DNA of 49,813 nucleotides. Origin: DATMNI01 sp035570275 (GTDB taxonomy: Bacteria; Acidobacteriota; Terriglobia; Bryobacterales; Bryobacteraceae). Under the pieces are notes generated by a model. It was not told the DNA's origin. It ran no database searches and worked only from the letters and a program-made list of their open reading frames with translations. Position numbers and translations under genes: made by a program. Of the stretch, positions 16,048 through 23,838 are shown piece after piece (the stretch's first letter is position 1; each line of letters starts with the position of its first letter). The stretch lies in contig DATMNI010000137.1 of assembly GCA_035570275.1 (NCBI GenBank), positions 1-49,813 on the forward strand, read 5' to 3'.

Positions 16048-18171
16048 TTAATCGCCGAAGCTGCCGACTTCCTCGCGCTCTTCCACCGGCTTGGCGGCCA
16101 CCGGCTTGGCAACCGGCTTCGGCGCCGGCAGAATGCTGCCGATCTGCACCAGGTCGGGGCTGCTGGTCTCCTTGAGCACGTGCTCGCGATACAGTTTCGC
16201 CATGCGCTCGTTCTCGGCGCTCTCCTTGAGCTTGGCATCGCGCGCGCGCGTCTTTTCTTCACGGGCATTCTTGGCGATTCCCAAGCGGTCGAGATCGTGC
16301 TGCACTTCGGTGGTGACGATCTCCTGGCGCAAAACCAGCGAGTGATCCTTATTCTGCAGCGGCACCGCCTTGCCGCCGGCGAAGATTTCGTGCTTGCCGT
16401 GCTCTTCGTACCACTTCGTGAGGGTGGCGGTCATGTGCATCTTCTCGATGATGTTCCGCCAACCCACGCCCGTGTTGTAGGCGCAGAAGGAAATTTCGCC
16501 CTCCTGCGTGGCGTACGGGATAATGCACTGCTCGGTCCGGCGGAAGTCGTAGTTGAACAGATCCTGGAACCACATCCCGGCGACAAAGAGGAAGTTCCAA
16601 CGGTCGCGGCGCCGCTTTTCGATGTCGTCCATGGTGCGGTCTTTGCCCACCTTGCCGTAGTTCTTGCCGGTGGCGCCGAACGTCTTGTCCAGCTTCTTCA
16701 TCAGATCGCTGAGCCGGAAATGCGTGGGCGATTCGAAGGGGTCGTAGTTACGAGTCGCCGCCAGGGCCATGCCGATAATCGAGAGCCACTTGCCGCGCGC
16801 GGCGTCGTTGACCCGCGCCACGTCCCTGGCCAACTGGTCGGCATTCCAGAACGAGGTAACGGGCTTGGCTTCCTTGGTTTCCTTGTCCACCATTACGGCC
16901 ATGCCCACGCCGCAGTTCGGGTGGCAGCCGCAGCTCAACTGGCCCCACTCGTGTTGCGGCCCGTGCACCAGGTCGCTCCAGTCGGAGAAGGTGGACATGA
17001 AGGAAATCGGGAACCAGTCGCGCTTCGGCTCGCCTAAACCGGTCTGGTTCTTCACGTCGTGCGCCAGGTGAGACAGGGTGTAGCGCTGCGCCGCGCGCCG
17101 CTCGTCGGTGACGGCTTCGTCGCGGCCGGTGAAGGATACCGGCTGGAAGGAGAGAAACGGAATCTTCCTGGGATTATCCAGCGCGAACTGCACAATGCGG
17201 CCGACCTGCTCGTTGTTGATGCCGTTGATTATCGTAATGACCGGGATGATGTCCACGCCGTTTGCGTACAGATTTTCGATGGCGCGCAGCTTTACATCGA
17301 ACAGGTTGCCCACCTTGCGGTGCTCGTTGGCGGCATTGCCGATGCCGTCGAATTGCAAGTAGGCATAGCGCAAACCGGCGTCGGCGGCCTGGCGGCAGAA
17401 ATCGGGGCTCTTGGCGAACTCGATGCCGTTGGTAGCAGCCTGCACCGAGGTGTAGCCCACTTCGCGGGCGTAGGAGACGGCCTTCAGGAAGTGTGGTGAA
17501 ATGGTGGGCTCGCCGCCCGAAAACTGCACCGACATCTGGCGCTTCGGTTTGATGGTGACGGCGTTGTCGAGCAGAGTTTGAATATCTTCCCAGCTCAGCT
17601 CATGCACGAAACCCACCTGGTTGGCATCCATGAAGCAGGGGTCGCACATCATGTTGCAGCGGTTGGTCAGGTCTACCGTGAGGACCGAGCCGCGGCCGTG
17701 CGTCACCGTGCTGGAGCCGTGCTTGTGCAGCGTGGAATCGTTGTGGGCGCGGATGTCGCGGCCCGGGAATACGTCCTCCAGGTGCTTGAAGAAGGCTGTG
17801 TCGATGGCCATCACGTCTTCGAAGTGGCCGTGAATCGGGCAGTCCTTCACCATCAGGATCTTGCCGTCGCGCTCAATCACCTGGGCCTTGATCTCGCCCG
17901 GCTTGTCGGTGTAAAGCACCTCCAGGGGAGTTTTCCCATCCAGAATCTGCTGGCGGATTTCCGGTACGCAGCGGGGGCACAACGAATCCGTCTGACGCGG
18001 CCAGCCCAATGGCGGCTTGGTCTTCTCATACGATTTGAGAAGCGGCTTCTCCGACCATTTCGGCACGAAGCCCGGGTTCTGACCGATCTGATTGAATTTA
18101 TCGAAGACAAACCAAGCCGCGCCGGCGGCGTATGTCAGAGCTTTTTCAGCATATTTAATAGGCTTGTGCAT
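16048..18171 (-). CDS. Radical SAM protein, tetraether/membrane-spanning lipid synthase (Tes/MSS)-like
   Basis: A 707-residue iron-sulfur enzyme. The radical SAM cluster motif is TNRCNMMCDPCF (C172, C176, C179; CX3CX2C), followed by the SAM-binding SGGEP (218-222). Extra cysteines suggest auxiliary clusters: CPRC (65, 68) and C111 in KDCPIHGHFED before the core, CGCHPNC (414, 416, 420), and C549/C563 in the C-terminal block with FCAYNTGVGWRNIIEK. FLSFQPVSFTGR is also present. This N-terminal CPxC / CPxHG plus CxCHPNC layout matches my memory of the archaeal tetraether synthase family (MJ0619-like) and its bacterial homologues proposed to make diabolic acids and brGDGTs. A basic alanine-rich tail follows. 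The start at 18171 follows GGGAGGGAG. It appears monocistronic with its own terminator. Confidence 0.72.
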   Translation of the reverse strand: MHKPIKYAEKALTYAAGAAWFVFDKFNQIGQNPGFVPKWSEKPLLKSYEKTKPPLGWPRQTDSLCPRCVPEIRQQILDGKTPLEVLYTDKPGEIKAQVIERDGKILMVKDCPIHGHFEDVMAIDTAFFKHLEDVFPGRDIRAHNDSTLHKHGSSTVTHGRGSVLTVDLTNRCNMMCDPCFMDANQVGFVHELSWEDIQTLLDNAVTIKPKRQMSVQFSGGEPTISPHFLKAVSYAREVGYTSVQAATNGIEFAKSPDFCRQAADAGLRYAYLQFDGIGNAANEHRKVGNLFDVKLRAIENLYANGVDIIPVITIINGINNEQVGRIVQFALDNPRKIPFLSFQPVSFTGRDEAVTDERRAAQRYTLSHLAHDVKNQTGLGEPKRDWFPISFMSTFSDWSDLVHGPQHEWGQLSCGCHPNCGVGMAVMVDKETKEAKPVTSFWNADQLARDVARVNDAARGKWLSIIGMALAATRNYDPFESPTHFRLSDLMKKLDKTFGATGKNYGKVGKDRTMDDIEKRRRDRWNFLFVAGMWFQDLFNYDFRRTEQCIIPYATQEGEISFCAYNTGVGWRNIIEKMHMTATLTKWYEEHGKHEIFAGGKAVPLQNKDHSLVLRQEIVTTEVQHDLDRLGIAKNAREEKTRARDAKLKESAENERMAKLYREHVLKETSSPDLVQIGSILPAPKPVAKPVAAKPVEEREEVGSFGD

Positions 18172-18489
18172 CTCGTTCGAACTCCCTCCCTGAAGTGAAC
18201 CTCAAAGCCGGCCTCAAACCCGGTAAAACCCTGGTTAATCAGTCCGTTGCGCACCCGGTTTACCCATACGAAAACAGCCATCGGCCACCCGCCCAATGCG
18301 GAGCGGTCCCCTCAAACAGACAAGTACGCTTCACCCGCAGTATAGGGAATGGCAATCGCCGCGGCATATCACTTGGCATTAAAATGTTGAATTTATTGGT
18401 TGTACGGCAGGAGGAGAGGTTGAACGGCGAATTGCGACGCCGAGTGAAGAAGCGGGCGTAGTCGCTTGAAAGAGAACGGGTTACGAACA
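18172..18489. other. Intergenic leader upstream of the radical SAM gene
   Basis: No gene is seen. On the minus strand, an AT-rich patch around 18370-18405 (TTCAACATTTTAATG, then GATAT) stands out in GC-rich sequence and could hold the promoter of the radical SAM gene; this is weak. Confidence 0.3.
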
Positions 18490-18516
18490 AAAGCCCGCGC
18501 CATCCAGCGCGGGCTC
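18490..18516 (-). terminator. Rho-independent terminator after the PEP-CTERM remnant
   Basis: Inverted repeat AGCCCGCGC (18492-18500) / GCGCGGGCT (18507-18515) with a 6-nt loop, followed on the minus strand by TTTTG. It lies just downstream of the PEP-CTERM stop codon. Confidence 0.8.
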
Positions 18517-18541
18517 TTTGACCACGGAGACTGCTCCCCGG

Positions 18542-18892
18542 TTACTTCGAGCGTCGGCGGCGCCAGAGGACCACTGCGGAGAGTGCGCCACCCAGCAGCG
18601 TGAAGGTCCCAGGTTCGGGAATTGCATTGGTGAAACCCGGCGGGATGTCGGTGTTGGTGATGAAATTCTGCGGGTTGTTCGGATCGTTGAAGTTGAGGGT
18701 GGGGTCTGGGAAGTCGTCGCCCCACGGCAGCGTGATCCGCTGAGCTCCCGCGACACCCGGAGCAAAGAAGAATTGCGCCGCGGCACTCATATTCGTTACC
18801 AGACCGACGTTTCGCAAAAATGGTCCGGAGCCGAAGGCGAACGGAGCAATGGCGCAGTCGCCGGCTCCACCCAGTACCGGGACCGCTGTTGG
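18542..18892 (-). pseudogene. C-terminal fragment of a PEP-CTERM secreted protein
   Basis: An open frame starts immediately after the TAG of the upstream gene, in the same frame, and ends at 18542. It has no credible start codon or signal peptide. It reads VPVLGGAGDCAIAPFAFGSG, then FDPTLNF-like PDPTLNFNDPNNPQNFI, and closes with the complete sorting signal AIPEPGTFTLLGGALSAVVL followed by WRRRRSK: PEP motif, hydrophobic helix, basic tail. PEP-CTERM proteins are processed by exosortase (EpsH/XrtA type), none of which is encoded here. The layout suggests a deletion that removed the N-terminal half and joined the tail to the secreted-protein gene. An internal TTG/ATG start is the alternative. 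Confidence 0.65.
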
Positions 18893-19267
18893 CTATTCGG
18901 GCTTGGCCAGGATCTCGGTGCTCCAACTGCCGTCTTCGATTCCCATCGTGAACTTGATCTGCCCATCGGCCAACTTCCCGGTGTACATCAATTTGATGGG
19001 ATTGCCCTGATATTCGGACATGATCCAAAAGGAAAGGCTATCCCCCTGCACCTTTCCGTCTTTGATCTCGGCGCTTTCCGGCTTGGCAGGCAACCCGGCC
19101 ACCTTACCCGTCAAAGCGCCATCGACGACCTTCAGATCGAACGTGAGGCTCACTACGGGACCACCGGGGACTTCGAACGACCCCTTCCATTTACCGGTGA
19201 CGTCGGCGGCAAACGAGGCGGCCGCCAGCAGGAGCAAAATGTTAACTGCAATGAGAGTGCGCTTCAT
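18893..19267 (-). CDS. Small secreted hypothetical protein (paralogue of 11174-11548)
   Basis: A 124-residue protein; the ATG at 19267 opens the signal peptide MKRTLIAVNILLLLAAASFA, preferred over an upstream in-frame ATG at 19327. The mature part DVTGKWKGSFEVPGGPVVSL, GALTGKVAGLPAKPESAEIK and DGKVQGDSLSFWIMSEYQGN shows the same GKWxGSF / LTG / IxxGKVxGxxxxF plan as the protein at 11174-11548. The family is common in Acidobacteria but uncharacterised; periplasmic location is inferred from the leader. Its TAG stop is followed in the same frame by the PEP-CTERM remnant. Confidence 0.8.
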   Translation of the reverse strand: MKRTLIAVNILLLLAAASFAADVTGKWKGSFEVPGGPVVSLTFDLKVVDGALTGKVAGLPAKPESAEIKDGKVQGDSLSFWIMSEYQGNPIKLMYTGKLADGQIKFTMGIEDGSWSTEILAKPE

Positions 19268-19335
19268 GGGTGACATTCTATCATCAGGATGGAAATGCGC
19301 CAAATTGGAAATGGGCTGGGCAGGCAAGACACTAT

Positions 19336-19704
19336 GGCGGCAACAACGGCCGCAACGCCACTTCCTACCTGATGTATCGGGACATTCGCGACCGCAACCA
19401 GGTCTTCAGCTCCATGATGTGCCGCTACCGGCTGAACGCCACCATCGGAGTCGGGTCCGAAACCGAGATCGTTATCGGCGAGCTGGTCTCGGGCAATTAT
19501 TTTCCGATGCTCGGCTCCGGCCTTCCCAGGCCTGGGGATTGACGCGCCTGATCCAGGCCGAACTCTACGGCGTCACGCCCAACGACCCGCTTTCGATAGC
19601 GTTGGCAACGCTGCTATTAGCCGCGGTCGCCCTTGCTGGCCGGCTACATCCCTGCCCGCCGCGCCGCCGGCTACGACCCGGTGCGCGTGCTGCGATATGA
19701 GTAG
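19336..19704 (+). pseudogene. Scar of an ADOP/MacB-like ABC transporter permease
   Basis: Two ends of one family are fused. The left part reads SYLMYRDIRDRNQVFSSMMC then ELVSGNYFPMLGSG, the periplasmic MacB_PCD region near the start of acidobacterial duplicated orphan permeases. After a junction near 19520-19535 the frame changes to LTRLIQAELYGVTPNDPLSI and ALATLLLAAVALAG. A further shift at about 19635 gives YIPARRAAGYDPVRVLRYE and a TAG at 19702-19704, the typical C-terminus. Such proteins are about 800 residues, so roughly 85% of the gene is deleted. Non-functional. Confidence 0.75.
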
Positions 19705-19777
19705 ATAGCATAGCCATTCCTGGCTGTGTTTAGTTACGGCCGCGAAACTCTGCTTCGTAGTTTCAACGAAGGCAATC

Positions 19778-19802
19778 GGAGCCATGACCGTCAGGGAGTG
19801 GT
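19778..19802. repeat. Diverged copy of a GGAGCCGCGACCGTCAGGGA element
   Basis: Reads GGAGCCATGACCGTCAGGGA, close to the two copies at 41024-41047 and 41145-41169. It lies in a gene-free stretch. Confidence 0.55.
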
Positions 19803-19883
19803 TTGGACCGCTGTAAAGGGCCAGTCCAGCTAGCGTTTTGTGCGGGGTGGCATGGCGCGAATCTATCTGGCCCCGAGCGGAAC

Positions 19884-19930
19884 GGTGGGATGAGTCGGTG
19901 CCGACTGTTCTGCGCTCGGGTTCGTATCGA
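19884..19930 (+). pseudogene. 5' fragment of a second DUF4160 gene
   Basis: About 45 bp nearly identical to the ribosome-binding region and first codons of the DUF4160 gene at 25506 (GTGCCGACTGTTCTGCGCTC shared exactly). It would encode VPTVLRSGSYR before diverging into unrelated sequence. No further DUF4160 sequence follows. Confidence 0.6.
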
Positions 19931-20093
19931 GATCCGACGTGTTTCGCCCGATTCCACCCCCCCAATTTGTCGATGGGCACAGCCCTGTAAATCAGCGTGC
20001 CTGGTGAAGACACATCGTCCCCGGCGCCGATGCGTTCTCATCAGTCCGCGGTCAGAGTGGCGGCTCGTTTCCTGCCGCACGCGTATGTCATTG

Positions 20094-21380
20094 TCACTGG
20101 CGTTCCCTGCGTCCGCCGCGAGTCGGTTGCAACGCATGCTCGAGAGCAAAGTAGCCCACCTGAATCCCCAAAGCTTGACCGTCATCACAAGCGGTTCGAA
20201 AGTGAATGCCGCCAAAGACGCGAGCGTTTTTTATCTCATGGAGGGCTGCAGAGAAACTGGTAAACGAGCGTGGCGGAGCAGAGACCAAGACATCGGAGGT
20301 CACGCTGAAGGAAGTGTTGTCGCCGAAATAATCGGCCAACACGGTTGCAGCCGCGGCGCTCACAGCCGAATGAGCCGAGGGGTATTCCGGAAACGCCGGA
20401 GTGGCGATCAGCGGTAGCCACGAAGAATCCGGGTCCGTGGCGGCATTCCCATCGTCTGCGGCGGATGGGATGGCCGTCACCGGGCGCCAGAAGACGAAAT
20501 GATACTTTGCATCCCACGTCGCGATGCCGGCATCCCCCAGGGCGAGATTGACCAGCGCCAGAAGCCTGGCGGTCTCCGGCAGACTCAGATTGCGCGAACG
20601 AATGAGCGATACGGCGATCTGATTCCAATCGTATACCGCTGTACTGGCATTCCAGAATTGGCTCGCCGCGGTTTCGTCCGCGGATCTGACCGCGGATGTA
20701 ACGCTCCCCATGAGTTTGGTCTCAGTGAAATCCGCGGCGTACTGGGCAGCATCAAGCGGCGGTGGCCCGAAAGGCCGAAACTGTGAGGGCGTCCGTAGCA
20801 CCCACGGTGTCATGGTGGCGAATTGCGGGACTGCTCCGGGCGCCAAAGCGGGAGGAGTCGGCCGCCACTGGCCCGCCACTGTGCCGCCAAGGAACGGAGG
20901 CGGAGGGGAATTGAACCCGTCGCCGCTGCGCCAATCCCATATCCCATCGGCAGCTTGCTTGCCCCAGGCCATTCCCCGGGCGATGGCCATGCTGCTCTCG
21001 GCGGTAGGACCGCTTCCGATTGAAGCCAGCGAGGCGGCCAGCTTGGAATCGAAGGTGGCCTGCTGGCCTGGATAGAGTTTGACGAGAATGCTATAGGCCG
21101 CCATGACGGCCGCGGCCCGGACCGAGGCTCCCCGCGGACCCTCGGCAGCGACGTGGATGGGCGTATGACCGCGTTCGATCCCGTTGACCGCGTCAAAAAC
21201 CGCGGAATGGAAAATCGCCCCCACGCGCGTCATGAGAATGGGCGAGGTCTGAGCCGCCAACGCCGATTGGAAGAGGATCTGATTCCAATCGGTGATCTCG
21301 TCGGCCCTGGTGGCTCCGCCGACGGCCAAGCCAATAATAAGGAAAGAGCAGCAGCGTCTAAGAATTCTTTGCCGTTTCAT
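20094..21380 (-). CDS. Vanadium-dependent haloperoxidase-like / PAP2-family exported phosphatase
   Basis: A 428-residue protein. The ATG at 21380 follows AGGAGGAACA and opens a signal peptide (MKRQRILRRCCSFLIIGLAV). The vanadate/phosphate-binding motifs of the PAP2/VCPO superfamily are in order: KYHFVFWRPVTAI (K-x6-RP type), PSAHSAVSAAAATVLADYFG (motif 2, SAHS instead of SGH) and FGGIHFRTACDDGQALGIQV (motif 3, HFRxxxxxG). The first 250 residues are helical, as in chloroperoxidase-type members, with FHSAVFDAVNGIERGH. The group oxidises halides with hydrogen peroxide or hydrolyses phosphates; the choice cannot be made here. It is transcribed divergently from the winged-helix regulator. Confidence 0.82.
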   Translation of the reverse strand: MKRQRILRRCCSFLIIGLAVGGATRADEITDWNQILFQSALAAQTSPILMTRVGAIFHSAVFDAVNGIERGHTPIHVAAEGPRGASVRAAAVMAAYSILVKLYPGQQATFDSKLAASLASIGSGPTAESSMAIARGMAWGKQAADGIWDWRSGDGFNSPPPPFLGGTVAGQWRPTPPALAPGAVPQFATMTPWVLRTPSQFRPFGPPPLDAAQYAADFTETKLMGSVTSAVRSADETAASQFWNASTAVYDWNQIAVSLIRSRNLSLPETARLLALVNLALGDAGIATWDAKYHFVFWRPVTAIPSAADDGNAATDPDSSWLPLIATPAFPEYPSAHSAVSAAAATVLADYFGDNTSFSVTSDVLVSAPPRSFTSFSAALHEIKNARVFGGIHFRTACDDGQALGIQVGYFALEHALQPTRGGRRERQ

Positions 21381-21536
21381 TGTTCCTCCTGTCTGATGAG
21401 CGGTGCGGCGGTCAAAGACCGGCGCCACGATTCATCATTTCTTTTACCGGAAGCACGGCTCAGAAACTCTCAAGGAATCTTGAAAAATCTTTGAAGAAGT
21501 TCTAAATTGGACTAAGCGCAACGAGTTCAGGAACTT

Positions 21537-23711
21537 ATGACGAATGGCAGCAGAACCGTCTTCGAGTTTGGACCGTTCCGCATAGATCCTTCAGAGCGCC
21601 TTTTGACACGCGCGGGGACGGTGATCCCGCTTCCGCCGAAAGCCTTCGACACCTTGTTGTATCTGGTCCGCAGCAGTGGGCATTTGCTCGGCAAGGAAGA
21701 GCTCATCAAGGCAATCTGGCAGGATACCTTCGTTGAGGAGTCGAGCCTTGCCCAAAGCATATCGGTCCTGCGGAAAGCCCTGGGAGAGCGGCCGGAGCAG
21801 CGCGAGTACATCGAGACCGCACCGCGGCTAGGATACCGGTTCATTGCCGCGGTGGAAGAGAAACCGGTTCCGGATCCAAGCCCTCCGGAAGATCGGGAGA
21901 GCTCCCAGGTCAAGATCCAACGGGAGCCCCTCATATCCAAGGGGATCCGCGCGCGCTGGGTTTGGTTGGCCGCGTCATTGACAGTTGTTCTGGCAAGCAT
22001 CGGGATTTTCGAGGCTTCGAGGCGCCCTCCAAAACGGCTGACATACACGCAACTGACGAGTTTCACAGAATCGGCTGTTGCGCCGGCTCTGTCCCCCGAT
22101 GGGCGGATGCTCGCCTTCATTCGGGGTGAGCAGGCATACCTGAGCACAGATCAGATCTACGTCAAGTGGCTCCCGGACGGCGAGCCGGTCCAGCTCACGC
22201 ACGATTCCCGTCCCAAGTTTAGCCCGGCTTTTACCCCCGATGGTTCGCGGGTCGCCTTCACGCTGGTGGAGCCAACCCGCTCCGAATATAATACGTACAC
22301 GGTGCCGGTTCTGGGCGCCGAGCCGCAACTCCTATTCCACAACGCCGAGGGGCTCACCTGGATCGGCGATCATCGCATATTGTTTTCGGAGATCAAGACG
22401 GGTCTCCACATGGCGGTCGCGACGGCCACCAGCAGCCGTTCCGAGTCGCGGGATGTTTATGTGCCGGAGCACGAACGGGCCATGGCGCATTTCTCCCATG
22501 CCTCTCCCGATGGCCAATGGGCCTTAGTGGTTTGGAAGGATCAGGACAGAGTCTGGCAGCCGTGCCTTCTGGTTCCCATGAATGGAAGCTCGACCGGCCG
22601 GCCGGTGGGACCCCAAGGGTCGTGCATGTCCGCCGCCTGGTCGCCAGATCGAAGATGGATGTATTTCAGCGTCAAAGTCGATGGGGGCCAGCACCTCTGG
22701 CGGCAGCGCTTCCCCAACGGACCCGTCGAGCAAATTACCTTCGGGCCCAACGAGGAGGATGGCATTGCGATGGCTCCCGATGGCCACTCCCTGATCACTT
22801 CGGTCGGATCCCGGCAGACGGCCGTGTGGGTTCATGATGCCGAAGGTGAGCACGCGATTTCTTTCGATGGTGAAACGTGGCAGCCCAGATTCTCGGCCGA
22901 CGGAAGCCGCTTGTACTATCTGTTGCGCCGGAGCTCTGAGGCGGCCCCAGGTGAGCTCTGGACCCTGGAAATAGCCTCGGCTAAAAGTGACCGTGTGCTG
23001 CCCGGCTTCTCGGTCCAGGAGTACGATATTTCGGGCGATGACCGCGAGGTGGTCTTCTCGACAGCACCATATGGAGCAACCTCACGGCTCTTTCTGGCTC
23101 CTCTGGACCGCCGCTCGCCTCCGGTGAAGATCGCCTCGTTTGTGGCGAACGCTCCCCATTTCGGTCCCGAAGGCGATTTGATCTTCCTGGTTTCGGAGGG
23201 CAAAGGGAACTATCTGTTCCGTATGAGCCGCGACGGTTCGAGCTACGCGAAGCTCGTGCCATATCCGGTCAGCTCGGTGCAAGGGATTTCTCCCGGCCGT
23301 CATTGGGTCATGGCGCTTTCGCCGGTTCCGGGAGGCCATGGAATTGAAGCCGTGCTGGCGGTTCCGACAGCCGGCGGAGGCTCTCCGGTCCGTGTCTGCT
23401 CGGGCTATTGCGTGGTGTCGTGGGCTCCCGACGGGAAGCTTCTGTATGTGGTGGTGGAGCAGGGCTCGAATTCCCATCCCGGGAAAGTGGCGGCCCTTCG
23501 CGTGGCAAAGGGAACGAGTCTGCCGAGGCTTCCGGCCTCCGGTCTTCATTCGATGGACGAAGCGACCGCATGGTCCGGTAAGCAGGTGTTCGTGAACTCC
23601 AGCTTTTCGGGGAGTAATTTTGTGCGATTTGCACCGGGACCGAACCCTTCAGTATTCGCGTTCGAGAGAATAACGGTGCACCGGAATCTATTCCGGATCT
23701 CATTGCCCTGA
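21537..23711 (+). CDS. Membrane-bound winged-helix regulator with TolB/WD40-like sensor (CadC-like)
   Basis: A 724-residue protein. Residues about 5-105 are an OmpR/CadC-type winged helix (FEFGPFRIDPSERLLTRAGT, PPKAFDTLLYLV, EELIKAIWQDTFVEESSLAQ, ISVLRKALGE, YIETAPRLGYRFIA). A single transmembrane helix follows at about 140-160 (WVWLAASLTVVLASIGIF). The remaining part is a beta-propeller of PD40/TolB-type repeats (ALSPDGRMLAFIRG, FTPDGSRVAFTLVE, AWSPDRRWMYFSVK, MAPDGHSLITSV, SWAPDGKLLYVVVE). This architecture is abundant in Acidobacteria. It presumably senses an envelope signal and acts on nearby promoters; the divergent haloperoxidase gene is a natural candidate target, by position only. Confidence 0.9.
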   Translation: MTNGSRTVFEFGPFRIDPSERLLTRAGTVIPLPPKAFDTLLYLVRSSGHLLGKEELIKAIWQDTFVEESSLAQSISVLRKALGERPEQREYIETAPRLGYRFIAAVEEKPVPDPSPPEDRESSQVKIQREPLISKGIRARWVWLAASLTVVLASIGIFEASRRPPKRLTYTQLTSFTESAVAPALSPDGRMLAFIRGEQAYLSTDQIYVKWLPDGEPVQLTHDSRPKFSPAFTPDGSRVAFTLVEPTRSEYNTYTVPVLGAEPQLLFHNAEGLTWIGDHRILFSEIKTGLHMAVATATSSRSESRDVYVPEHERAMAHFSHASPDGQWALVVWKDQDRVWQPCLLVPMNGSSTGRPVGPQGSCMSAAWSPDRRWMYFSVKVDGGQHLWRQRFPNGPVEQITFGPNEEDGIAMAPDGHSLITSVGSRQTAVWVHDAEGEHAISFDGETWQPRFSADGSRLYYLLRRSSEAAPGELWTLEIASAKSDRVLPGFSVQEYDISGDDREVVFSTAPYGATSRLFLAPLDRRSPPVKIASFVANAPHFGPEGDLIFLVSEGKGNYLFRMSRDGSSYAKLVPYPVSSVQGISPGRHWVMALSPVPGGHGIEAVLAVPTAGGGSPVRVCSGYCVVSWAPDGKLLYVVVEQGSNSHPGKVAALRVAKGTSLPRLPASGLHSMDEATAWSGKQVFVNSSFSGSNFVRFAPGPNPSVFAFERITVHRNLFRISLP

Positions 23712-23838
23712 TGCCTTCGCCCCAATACCTTGGATAGCTGATAGGGCGACGCGAAATGGATTCGCGGTTGCCTGCGGCGTCGCAATGAGAGACGGAGCAG
23801 TTGGCCTGTCACGTTATAGACGCTGGAAATTCACGACC

